From JAJZVS01 sp963708095 (GTDB taxonomy: Bacteria > Pseudomonadota > Alphaproteobacteria > Acetobacterales > Acetobacteraceae): a DNA stretch of 64,000 nt. The stretch's first letter is position 1, and each line of letters begins with the position of its first letter. The stretch covers positions 620,001 through 684,000 of the forward strand of contig OY970182.1 of assembly GCA_963708095.1 (NCBI GenBank), in the 5' to 3' direction. A model generated the notes under the pieces. The model saw nothing but the letters and a program-made list of their open reading frames with translations, had not been told where the DNA came from and did not search any database. Positions 16,307 to 24,375 of this stretch are shown piece by piece. The position numbers and the translations under genes are program-made.

Positions 16307-17605
16307 ATGGCCGTCCCCGGCGCGACAAGGCCGGCCCCCACCCGCGCGGCCGTGATCCTGCCCTGGGAGAAACCCCATGCGCGGGAAGGGGCGGAGGCCA
16401 GCCGGGCGGCCGAGGCCCGGCTGGCGGAGGCCGTGGGGCTCGCCGCCTCCATCGGATTGGTCGTCGTCCACCAGGCGATCCTGCCGCTGCGCATGCGCCG
16501 CCCGGCGACCTTGCTGGGGGAAGGGCAGGTGGCTGCCCAGGGCGCGGCGATGGCCGAGCACGAGGTGACGGTTGCGATCGTCGATGCGCAGCTGTCGCCG
16601 GTGCAGCAGCGCAACCTGGAACGCGCGTGGGGCTGCAAGGCGATCGACCGCACCGGGCTGATCCTCGACATTTTCGGCGAGCGCGCGCGCACCGCCGAGG
16701 GCACGTTGCAGGTCGAACTGGCGCATCTCGAATACCAGCGTTCCCGCCTCGTGCGGTCCTGGACCCATCTGGAGCGCCAGCGCGGCGGCTTCGGCTTCCT
16801 CGGTGGCCCCGGCGAGACGCAGATCGAGGCGGATCGGCGTTTGATCGGAGATCGTATCATCAAGCTCAAGCGAGAGCTCGAACAGGTCCGCCGCACCCGT
16901 GGGTTGCACCGCAGCGCGCGGCGGCGGGTGCCGTTCCCGATGGTGGCACTGGTCGGCTATACGAACGCCGGCAAATCCACCCTGTTCAACGCGCTGACCG
17001 GCGCGGAAGTGACGGCGCGCGACCAGTTGTTCGCGACCCTGGATCCGACCATGCGCGGGTTGCGGCTGCCGTCGGGGCGGCGGGCCATCCTCTCCGACAC
17101 CGTGGGCTTCATCAGCGAGCTGCCGACCGAGCTGGTGGCGGCATTCCGCGCCACGTTGGAGGAAGTCGCCGAGGCCGACGTGATCCTGCACGTGCGCGAC
17201 GCCGCGCATCCGGACAGCGCTGCACAGCGTGCCGACGTCGTCGCGGTGCTGGAAGGGTTGGCGGCGGAGGGGACGCTCGACCAGGACTGGCCGGCGCGCA
17301 CGATCGAAGTGCTGAACAAGGCGGATTTGCTGGGCGGTGTGACGTCGGTTCCGGAACGGAACGGATCGGTTGCCGTCTCGGCCATCACCGGCGAAGGCCT
17401 GGGCGCGCTGCTTGCTGCGATCGATGCGCGGATCGTAGCCGGAATGGAACTTGCCAGTTACGACCTGGCGCCGACAGAGGGCGCGCGAATCGCCTGGCTG
17501 CACGAGCACGGCGAGGTGGTCGAGCGGCAGGATGATGCGGAAGCAATCCACATGAAGGTGCGGCTGCTGCCGGCCGATCGCGCGCGGTTCGAGCGGCTGG
17601 CATGA
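16307..17605 (+). CDS. hflX: GTPase HflX
   Basis: A 432-residue ribosome-associated GTPase implicated in rescuing or splitting stalled ribosomes. The HflX-specific N-domain includes RRPATLLGEGQV and QVELAHLEYQRSRLVRSWTH, then GGPGETQIEADRR. The G domain has P-loop GYTNAGKST, switch DTVGFISELP and base-specificity motif LNKADLL. It is co-transcribed with hfq, and its stop overlaps the next start (ATGA). Confidence 0.95.
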   Translation: MAVPGATRPAPTRAAVILPWEKPHAREGAEASRAAEARLAEAVGLAASIGLVVVHQAILPLRMRRPATLLGEGQVAAQGAAMAEHEVTVAIVDAQLSPVQQRNLERAWGCKAIDRTGLILDIFGERARTAEGTLQVELAHLEYQRSRLVRSWTHLERQRGGFGFLGGPGETQIEADRRLIGDRIIKLKRELEQVRRTRGLHRSARRRVPFPMVALVGYTNAGKSTLFNALTGAEVTARDQLFATLDPTMRGLRLPSGRRAILSDTVGFISELPTELVAAFRATLEEVAEADVILHVRDAAHPDSAAQRADVVAVLEGLAAEGTLDQDWPARTIEVLNKADLLGGVTSVPERNGSVAVSAITGEGLGALLAAIDARIVAGMELASYDLAPTEGARIAWLHEHGEVVERQDDAEAIHMKVRLLPADRARFERLA

Positions 17606-18450
17606 GCTTCGACCGTGCCGATGCCTCGGCGCTCGCCGCATTGCTGCGCGCGGCGGCGCGGGCGGAGATCCTGCCGCGGTTCCGCCGCCTCGGCGCGGGT
17701 GCGGTACGGCAGAAATCGGGACCGCTCGACCTCGTGACGGATGCCGATGAAGCCGCGGAACGGGTCATCGCCGCCGGCATTGCCGCGCGCTGGCCCGGTG
17801 CGCTGGTCGTGGGGGAGGAGGCGGCGGCGGCCGATCCTGCGCTGCTGGCACGGCTGGCGGCGGCCGAGCTTGCGTTCGTCGTCGACCCGCTGGACGGGAC
17901 GTTCAATTTCGCCGGCGGCGTGCCGCTGTTCGCGGTGATGGCGGCGGCAATCCTGCGCGGGCGGGTCGCGATGGCGGCAATCTTCGACCCGATGGGTGAC
18001 GACAGCATGCTCGCCGTGGCCGGGCAGGGAGCCTGGGTGGAAGAACCCGACGGCGCGCGGGCCCCGCTGCGGGTCGCCGCGGGGGACGTGCCGGGGCGCA
18101 TGAGCGGAGCGGTGTCCTGGCAATTCCTGCCGGAACCGTTGCGTTCGCGCATGCTCGCACGGCTGCCGAAGCTGGCGGCGTCGTGGAACTACCGCTGCGC
18201 CGGGCATGAATACCGCCTTGCGGCCTCCGGCGGGTGCCACCTGCTGCTGTACCACCGCCTGCTGCCGTGGGACCACGCGCCGGGGTGGTTGTTGCATCAG
18301 GAAGCGGGCGGATATTCCGCGCAGTTCGACGGTGCGGGCTACACGCCGGAGCGGGTGGATGGCGGCCTGCTCTGCGCGCCGGACCAGGCCGCGTGGAAGG
18401 CCGTGTACGAGACGCTGCTGGGCAGTGCGCCGGGCGACGCGCCGCAGTAG
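17602..18450 (+). CDS. Inositol monophosphatase family protein
   Basis: A 282-residue metal-dependent phosphatase of the IMPase/HisN/CysQ superfamily. The Mg-binding motifs are GEEAAAA, FVVDPLDGTFNF and, near the C-terminus, WDHAPGWLLHQEAGGY. The exact substrate (inositol-phosphate, histidinol-phosphate or PAP) is not determined. It overlaps hflX by 4 bases, so it is the last gene of the hfq-hflX operon, followed by a hairpin. Confidence 0.88.
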   Translation: MSFDRADASALAALLRAAARAEILPRFRRLGAGAVRQKSGPLDLVTDADEAAERVIAAGIAARWPGALVVGEEAAAADPALLARLAAAELAFVVDPLDGTFNFAGGVPLFAVMAAAILRGRVAMAAIFDPMGDDSMLAVAGQGAWVEEPDGARAPLRVAAGDVPGRMSGAVSWQFLPEPLRSRMLARLPKLAASWNYRCAGHEYRLAASGGCHLLLYHRLLPWDHAPGWLLHQEAGGYSAQFDGAGYTPERVDGGLLCAPDQAAWKAVYETLLGSAPGDAPQ

Positions 18451-18476
18451 AGAGGCCCGGTTCTCCGGGCCCCTCT
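18451..18476 (+). terminator. Terminator-like hairpin after hfq operon
   Basis: AGAGGCCCGG-TTCT-CCGGGCCCCTCT forms a long GC stem with one bulged C, starting at the base after the stop. There is no T-run, so it is probably a weak or Rho-aided terminator. Confidence 0.55.
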
Positions 18477-18537
18477 ACCCGGGGCGGATCGTGATCATGT
18501 CATCCGGAAGCAGGACGCCCGGCTGCCGCGCACGGCA

Positions 18538-18690
18538 TCAGAATCGCCCTGTCAACACCAGGATGAGCACGATGATCAGCACGAGGCCGAGACCGCCGCT
18601 GGGGTAGTACCCCCAGCCGCCGCTATAAGGCCAGGCCGGCAACGCGCCGATCAGAAGGACGATGAGGATGATCAGAAGGATCGTTGACAT
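18538..18690 (-). CDS. DUF3309 small membrane protein
   Basis: A 50-residue protein starting MSTILLIILIVLLIGALPAW and continuing with a glycine/tyrosine turn (YSGGWGYYPSGG) and a second hydrophobic helix (GLGLVLIIVLILVL). This helix-turn-helix layout with the SGGWGYYPSGG loop is characteristic of DUF3309, a family of tiny membrane proteins common in alphaproteobacteria and of unknown function. The CsbD-like gene lies just upstream on the same strand. Confidence 0.85.
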   Translation of the reverse strand: MSTILLIILIVLLIGALPAWPYSGGWGYYPSGGLGLVLIIVLILVLTGRF

Positions 18691-18710
18691 CGCCTGCGCT
18701 CGCCGTCGCG

Positions 18711-18893
18711 CTAGCGGGGCATCTTGTCCCGCACGGCATCCTTGAGACCGCCGGCGGCGTTCTGTACCTTACCTTCGGTCTGCTCGGCCTGGCCCTCGGC
18801 CTGGGTCTTGGCGTCGCCCGTCACTTTGCCCACGGCCTTCTTGATCGCGCCCTTGGCCTGTTTGCCGGCGCCTTCGATGCGGTCTTTGTCCAT
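18711..18893 (-). CDS. CsbD-like stress protein
   Basis: A 60-residue hydrophilic protein, MDKDRIEGAGKQAKGAIKKA onward, rich in K, A, G, E and Q with no hydrophobic core. It matches the CsbD family, small general-stress proteins of unclear function, including the repeated A-E/K-G pattern. It precedes the DUF3309 gene by 20 bases on the same strand, so the pair may be one stress-response transcript. Confidence 0.85.
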   Translation of the reverse strand: MDKDRIEGAGKQAKGAIKKAVGKVTGDAKTQAEGQAEQTEGKVQNAAGGLKDAVRDKMPR

Positions 18894-19371
18894 GGTTGCT
18901 TACGTTCCTCACTCTGCCTCGGAGCTGGATGGCCCGAGATGCTTAAAACCTTGGCAGGCGCGGGAGGGCAGACAAGACCGAGGTGCCACGGCTCCAATGA
19001 CGATCGGGAGAGCACGCTGCGGAGCGCCACACGCACGCGCGGAAAACCGGCCAATCACAGGGGTGGCCGAAGAAACGAAGCCTATCGACGGCATTTAATT
19101 TCGTATCACATCTAGTTCAGGAGGCGTCCTGGTCTCGCGCGGCGCCAGTGCCGGTTAGGCCTGATGTTCCGACATCGCGGTAGCGGGGGGCGGTAGCGGG
19201 GGGTGCGCCCGCCTTGCCCGGGCGGCGCGGCGGCCGACCGGCAACTGCGGTCTCGCCGATGATGGGATTTCCCGGAACGGGCTGGGTCGGCTTGCGCTCG
19301 ATTGACGAGCTGACAGCAGAGCGAGACGAGATGCTGCTCGGGCTCATCAAGCTGCGTACAAGGGCCTAGTA
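18894..19371. other. Gene-poor stretch at the island's left edge
   Basis: No protein-like frame, RNA gene or clear repeat is visible. Open frames here lack ribosome sites and plausible composition. The region probably contains the backbone/island junction, but I find no direct repeat of the tRNA-Tyr end to mark it. Confidence 0.4.
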
Positions 19372-19660
19372 CTATTGTTGCGGGCCGAGATGTTGGCGAT
19401 TCAGACACGCCGGTGGCCATCCCGCGGGCACAGGAGATAGTACCAAGCTGTGTAGAGCGCGGCCATGCGGGAAGGGCCTCGCGTTTTTGCTGAACCCGTT
19501 CGTCAGCCGGGTGAAATGGCGCATCTGCATCCGCATCCTGGGGTTCTGGCGCTCCACATACGGCGTGAAGAGGTGCTTCGTGTCGGGTCACCCTTTCACG
19601 CGGAGTTTTTTGATCCAGGTGTATTCTGTCGAGCTGTAGCGGTCCTCGTGGCCGGCGCCT
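19372..19660 (-). pseudogene. IS1-type (VERQN) transposase fragment
   Basis: The minus strand encodes RYSSTEYTWIKKLRVKG, then a TGA in place of an expected Asn or Asp codon, then PDTKHLFTPYVERQNPRMRM and RHFTRLTNGFSKN. This order (RYSP..ECTGIKK..GNPD.KH.STSYVERQN, FTRLTN.FSK) is the C-terminal catalytic part of the IS1-family DDE transposases common in rhizobia and relatives. The stop and missing N-terminus show a decayed remnant. Confidence 0.7.
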
Positions 19661-19873
19661 CGATAGCGGTGACACGGGACGAGGCGCCGATCTTTTTCGC
19701 CGAGCCTGGTGTGGTGGGAGCGGATAATCCCCTCTATATAGTTTGCAGGACCCTTGCGCCCGACAACGGTCCATCTATCATTTCTGCGACGCGCATGCCC
19801 GGGCTGCCGCAGGGTCGTGCGTGCGGCCTCTTGTCGATTACCGGGCTGTGCGCTGGTTCCGGAGGGCAATCCG

Positions 19874-20344
19874 TTGCAGAGTGTCGAGTGGGCCTGGGGT
19901 CTTCTTCTCATCGTGCTGACGATAGCTTTCCATGCGATGGGTGTCGTTGTGATCACTGTCGCCGAGTTTGGTTTCAGGGTGCGGATGGGTTCCCAGCATC
20001 TTAGTTTGCGACAGGTGATGCTGACGATGGTTGCTGTCATAGCAGTTGTCGGATTGCTGCTGACCGCACTGCACGGGGTAGAGTGTGCGATTTGGGCGGG
20101 CGCGTACGTCTGGCTTGGTGCATTGCAGTCGCCGGATGACGCCGTCCTATATTCCATAGACGCAATGACAACGCGCGGCGCTTCCGGACTGGTCCTGCAA
20201 CCACATTGGCGAATCATGGGCGCGCTGGAGGGGGTCGACGGCATGCTTCTGTTCGGTCTCAGCACAGCTTACATTTTCGCGGTGATGCACGTGCACTGGC
20301 TGATGTTCTCCGAGCTGCTCGTGACCCGCCCGCGGCGACGATAA
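19874..20344 (+). CDS. Ion-channel-like membrane protein with altered filter
   Basis: A 156-residue protein with an N-terminal transmembrane helix, two more in the middle, a pore-like re-entrant segment and a final helix. The tail (PHWRIMGALEGVDGMLLFGLSTAYIFAVM) matches bacterial two-TM potassium-channel-like proteins, in which a TT-X-G-Y/F-G-D filter precedes an LP-W-R-L-GALE-X-NG-LLFG segment. Here the filter reads MTTRGASG, without the aromatic residue and aspartate. The start is taken as TTG at 19874 with GGAGG 8 bases upstream. The GC content looks slightly lower than in neighbouring backbone genes. Confidence 0.55.
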   Translation: MQSVEWAWGLLLIVLTIAFHAMGVVVITVAEFGFRVRMGSQHLSLRQVMLTMVAVIAVVGLLLTALHGVECAIWAGAYVWLGALQSPDDAVLYSIDAMTTRGASGLVLQPHWRIMGALEGVDGMLLFGLSTAYIFAVMHVHWLMFSELLVTRPRRR

Positions 20345-20589
20345 GATCTCGCCGGACGCAGCCGCAGATGACTCGATTCGGGGCAAATGTCTGGAGTGAC
20401 CCGGACCCTGCCGGCGGGGCCGGTCAGCCCGAATGGCAGGAACGTCGATACCCGGAATGGCTCGAACCCTGGACAGGATGGGGACGCGGCAGAGCACGAA
20501 TTGTGCAGCGCAATACCCGCGGCATCAAAACCGCGACAAAGCCCTGCGACCTGGGGCATGACGGCATTCCCCGGAAGGATTTGAGTTGG

Positions 20590-21105
20590 CGGGCGGCCGT
20601 CTCGCCGCCGCGCGGCATCGTGGAACATCCCGCCCCTTGCGCCTGCCCACACTGCGGCGGTGCTCTACGCCCGCTGAATCAGGACGTGACCGAGGTGCTG
20701 GACTACGTGCCGGGCGCGTTCCGCGTCCTCCGGCACGTGCGGCCGAAGCTGTCGTGCCGTGCTTTCGAAAGCATCGCCCAGGCGCCGGCGCCGAGCCTGC
20801 CGATCCGGCCTGCTGGCGCATGTGCTGGTGGGGAAGTATACTGCGACCACCCGCCGCTGTATCGCTAGGCCGAGATCTACGCGCGCAACGGGATCGACCT
20901 CGCCTGTTCGACCCTGGCCGACTGGGTCGGGCAGACGACGCGGCTGATGCGCCCGCTGGGCGAAGCGGTCGGTGCGCACGTCATGGCAGCCGAGCGGCTG
21001 CATGCCGACGACACCACGGTGCCGGTGCTGGACCCCGGCCGCGGCAAGACCAAGACCGGGCGGCTGTGGTGTTATGCCCGCGACGACCGGCCGTTCGCGA
21101 GCTAG
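20590..21105 (+). pseudogene. IS66 TnpC transposase remnant
   Basis: Pieces of an IS66-family transposase are visible in order but in shifting frames: zinc-ribbon ACPHCGGALRPLNQDVTEVL, FRVLRHVRPKLSCRAFESI with AQAPAPS, a broken LLAHVLVGKY-DHPPLYRQ region with a TAG for Gln, then AEIYARNGIDL, STLADWVGQ and DDTTVPVLDPGRGKTKTGR, ending in WCYARDDRPFAS and a stop. At least two frameshifts and two stops, and absence of the catalytic C-terminus, make it non-functional. Confidence 0.75.
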
Positions 21106-21366
21106 GCGCCGCCGGCGGTTACATCATACCCCACCTGCAGGCATCATCGTAGGCGGGGCTCATCGGGCGCTTACGCCGCGGCTCACGATCGCGGCCCCCA
21201 ATCGACCGCAACGAAACCCGCTCGCCATTGCGCGATTACATGACCTGTCCGAGCGTGTGGGTGCACCATGAACAGGGTGACCAGAATCCTCCCGGTCGGT
21301 CTTCCGGCTCCGAACATCCCGGTGACCAGGCAAGAAGGGCTCCGGCAGGCTCCGTCGAAGGCGTCA

Positions 21367-22505
21367 TATACCCCTTTGCTCAGGGATTCTGGCCTCTCGG
21401 TTTACCCACGAAGTGGAAATTCCGGGAGATCAGAGAGGCGATCTCGGAGCGATAGGCGCCGATGTTGTTGAAGAACCGGTCGATCGCGGCCCTGAAGTGG
21501 GCCAGGGTCGGATAGTGCTCGTTCCATAGGGTCTTCTTCTTGAAGAACCACCACAGCCGTTCGATTAGATTGAGGTTGGGTGCGTAGGGCGGCAGGTAGG
21601 TCAGTCTGATACGGCAGTCGTCGCAGGCGAGATACGCCTTGATCGCCGCCGAGTGGTTGTAGCTTGCATTGTCCAGCACGACGTCGATGGCACTGGCAGC
21701 AGGATGACGGGCCGCCAATGTGTCGAACAGGTCGATCATCGCCCCGCTCGTGATCTTCTCTGCCTCGCGCTTCACTACCTCTCGGTCAGGCCAGCTCAGC
21801 GCACCATTGATATTGATGTTGACACGACCGTGATTGCTTTTCAGCTCCCGTGTCGTCCCGCGCTTGATCCAGCCGAACGCCGGATGCCCGGTATAGGCGG
21901 GATGCGTGCCATCGACGAAATACAACGGCCGGCGTGGTCCGGCCGCCGTCATCAGAGGGGCCAGCGTCTGCTCTACGAACGTCCGCTGCACCGTCGCATC
22001 CGCCTTGGCGGGAACGCACTTCGGCTTCTTGTAGACGAAGTCCAGCCGCTTCAGCAGCTTGGTCATCGCATTCGGCGTATAGACGCTCCCGAACCGCGCT
22101 TGCACGAAGCCGCATACCTCCTTCGCGGTCATATACAAACGCTCGGTCAGCTCGCCCGTCAGCGCGGCGCGCTGCTCGGCCGTCAGTTCCGGCTCCTGGC
22201 CGGTATAAGAGAGCCGCTCCAGCCCGGCGATCCCGCAGGTCGCGTGGAGCCGGCGATGCTCACGCACCGTCTCGGCGTCGATGTAGAGCGCTTCCGCGAT
22301 CCGCTCCGCCGTCCAGCCGTCGTCCAGTAGCAGCAGCACGTTCAGCCGCCGATGCACCGCACTGTTCATCTGCCGGCGCATCAGCCGCAGCAGGTGCCCC
22401 CGATCCTCAGCGCTCAGAACCAATCCCGACATGGGGGCAGCGAATTGTACCGCCCCGCGTCGGTGCAAGTGAAATCTGGCCGGGTTCCCTCGGATTCGAG
22501 GTATA
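21367..22505 (-). mobile_element. IS630-family insertion sequence, complete copy
   Basis: About 1.14 kb bounded by imperfect 28-bp terminal inverted repeats at 21367-21394 and 22478-22505 (18 of 28 positions agree; both begin TATACC read inward). The flanking TA on each side fits the TA target duplication of the IS630/Tc1-mariner group. It contains one intact transposase gene. Confidence 0.8.
21380..22432 (-). CDS. IS630-family transposase, intact
   Basis: A 350-residue DDE transposase. The N-terminal helix-turn-helix part has GWTAERIAEALYIDAETVREH. The catalytic triad is carried in LYFVDGTHPAYTG (first Asp), VVLDNASYNHS (second Asp) and YAPNLNLIERLWWFFKKK (Glu), the usual IS630 arrangement. 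The ATG at 22432 gives the standard start MSGLVLSAEDR; upstream codons in this frame fall in the terminal repeat. A truncated, almost identical copy lies 5 kb away. Confidence 0.92.
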   Translation of the reverse strand: MSGLVLSAEDRGHLLRLMRRQMNSAVHRRLNVLLLLDDGWTAERIAEALYIDAETVREHRRLHATCGIAGLERLSYTGQEPELTAEQRAALTGELTERLYMTAKEVCGFVQARFGSVYTPNAMTKLLKRLDFVYKKPKCVPAKADATVQRTFVEQTLAPLMTAAGPRRPLYFVDGTHPAYTGHPAFGWIKRGTTRELKSNHGRVNININGALSWPDREVVKREAEKITSGAMIDLFDTLAARHPAASAIDVVLDNASYNHSAAIKAYLACDDCRIRLTYLPPYAPNLNLIERLWWFFKKKTLWNEHYPTLAHFRAAIDRFFNNIGAYRSEIASLISRNFHFVGKPRGQNP

Positions 22506-22543
22506 CCAGCGGCCCCGGCCAATGACTCGTCCGGCGTCCACCT

Positions 22544-22629
22544 GGCCGCTGGTATGTCCTTGATTTCGCGCATGGCCGCCCCGCCAACCCCATGCGCGAT
22601 ACCAGCCGGCCGAAGAGGCCGCCGGTATC
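22544..22629. repeat. Inverted repeats between IS630 and the small exported-protein gene
   Basis: GGCCGCTGGTA at 22544-22554 is the exact complement of TACCAGCGGCC at 22504-22514, whose first bases are the IS end. A second hairpin at 22598-22629, GATACC...GGTATC around GGCC arms, covers the stop of the exported-protein gene and may end its transcription. Confidence 0.5.
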
Positions 22630-23047
22630 AATCGGCTAATTTCCACTCTCCGGTTGCGACCCGGCAAACGATCAGCGAGAACTCGCGTCTCGTCTGTGTC
22701 TGCTTGTAGACAACTGCCGACTCAACAGACCGGCAAGGCATACCCGAGCGCTCGAACACGCGGCGGATCGTCAACGTTCCCTGATTGCCGGTCTTCGGTC
22801 CGATCCAGGTTTCTTTCTGCCCCACTGACGCTGGATCATTGTTCAGAAGCTTCAGCGCCGCAGAGGAGCGCGCGTCCATATCCTCTTTCGTGAGTGTCGG
22901 CCCTTTGTACCCACGGAACGGATTGAGCTGCGCGTGCGCAGCCGGCTCCCAACCCACGGCTCCGACCGCCAGAGCCGCGATAAGAAAGACTTTGCCCCCA
23001 AGGCCGCAACGCAGACCGCTCCGGCTCGCAAATGCTCTGTCTGCCAC
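22628..23047 (-). CDS. Small exported protein, surface-antigen-like
   Basis: A 139-residue protein with a Sec signal (KVFLIAALAVGAVGWEPAAHAQ) and a mature domain of about 100 residues with GTLTIRRVFERSGMPCRSVE and a C-terminal REFSLIVCRVATGEWKLAD. The pattern of two cysteines and a terminal G-X-W resembles the RT0821/17-kDa surface-antigen-like domains; assignment is tentative. The GTG at 23047 is chosen because GAAGGGGG lies 4 bases upstream; an ATG at 23092 would add 15 residues. Confidence 0.6.
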   Translation of the reverse strand: MADRAFASRSGLRCGLGGKVFLIAALAVGAVGWEPAAHAQLNPFRGYKGPTLTKEDMDARSSAALKLLNNDPASVGQKETWIGPKTGNQGTLTIRRVFERSGMPCRSVESAVVYKQTQTRREFSLIVCRVATGEWKLAD

Positions 23048-23215
23048 GAGACCCCCCTTCAGACAACCAGCGTAGGTTTGTCGCCAGGTCACGAGGCGTC
23101 AAGCCCGGCCAATTCGTCCGACCGGGTGTCTTTTGGAGCTGTGACGAGCCCGGCTGCCCATGCGGAGCAAATGGGCAGCCGCCGTCCGGTCCGCCTTCGT
23201 CATGAAGTACCGATC

Positions 23216-24091
23216 CTAGCGCAGGGAGCGACCGCAGAGACGTTCGAGCACGGCGATCGGCGCCGTTTCCGGCGTGACGAGCACTTCGAGAGCGACGTAG
23301 AAAGTCTGCTCGAGCGCGTTGCAGCCCGACAGCGCCGCGTGCGGCACCTGATCGGTGTACGCAAGCCAGACACTACCGGCTTCGAAGGCGATCTCCTCGA
23401 ACCCCGCCTGCTGCTGCGAAGCAGCATTGCGCTTTGCCGCGTCGTGCAGGTACAGCATGATCTCGTCGTAGCGGCTGCGTCGGCCTTGGGTCAGGCCTAG
23501 TCGGTGCAAGAGCCAGGCCTGGCCGGGGACGGACCGCTTCAGTCCTGGGAGAAACGTAGCGGCGAAGCACTCGAACTCCGGACCAAGTCGCTAGACACGT
23601 GGTCGGCCGGTGGGGTCGATGTTGGCGAACACCCGGAGTATGCGCCGGCCGCGCTGCGGGCGGGTGGGGAACGCATCGACGTGCACGCGTTTGTCGTCCT
23701 GCCGCCACGAGGTATGCCGAGTGGCAATCTCGATCGGGCGGAAACTCGTCCGGCCGCGGGTGAGGCCATCTCGATAGTCGGGCACAAGGCCGAGCACGAG
23801 GCCTGTCGCGGCTTCCGCATAGCGTTCCATGGCGTGGGTGAGGACGGCAAGCACAGGCTCTGACAAGCTCGCGCAGGTGCAGCGGCCGGTAGCCGGATCG
23901 AGGCTGATGTTCTTCTGGCGACCACCGCTCCTGCCAGCCAGGCGCATGGCCTGCTCCTCGGCCTCGTCGAGGGCGAAGCCGAGTCCCGGGAGAAGCAGCA
24001 CCGATCCGGATTCGAGCCGCGACGCCGGGTCTTGGCGCAACGCCAGGCCGAATGGGCCAGACCAGCCGGATATCTCCAGTATGTCCATCAT
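23216..24091 (-). pseudogene. Kdo hydroxylase (KdoO-like) interrupted by one amber codon
   Basis: The family hydroxylates Kdo in lipopolysaccharide using Fe(II) and 2-oxoglutarate. The frame from MMDILEISGW reads SVLLLPGLGFALDEAE, KNISLDPATGRCT, RTSFRPIEIATRHTSWRQDD, then KRVHVDAFPTRPQRGRRILR with the H-X-D motif. After NIDPTGRPRV a TAG (complement of 23591-23593) stands where family members have Trp. The same frame then continues normally (FLPGLKRSV, GLTQGRRSRYDEIMLYLHDA, TDQVPHAALSG with the distal His, ALEQTFYV). No other lesion is seen, so loss is recent or the amber is read through. About 291 codons in total. Confidence 0.8.
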
Positions 24092-24375
24092 CGGCACGCC
24101 ATCGCCCGAAACCGATAGGGCAAGTGGCCGGGTGTTTCTCGAAAGGTGCATCGGGCTCCGACTTGCCGGAAGTTCGTCCACGTCGATGCCTTGCGGCAAA
24201 GCAGGAGTCCGCCCCGATGCTGCCAGACTGTAATCCTGAGCCGGCCGTCGCAGCAAATGCCATTTGCGCGCAGGGCATCTCCCGCTGTCCGGCACCGCCA
24301 CGGTGTGCGGCCGCGCCGCGAGAGGGTAAAGCGCAAGTCTAACAGCGGCGATCCCGCAACGGGGCAAGATCATCC

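Noticed and set aside
19112..19774. Minus-strand frame of 220 codons in the island's left edge
   Set aside because: The IS1-type signature lies in a different frame of the same strand; this frame is arginine/proline-rich shadow.
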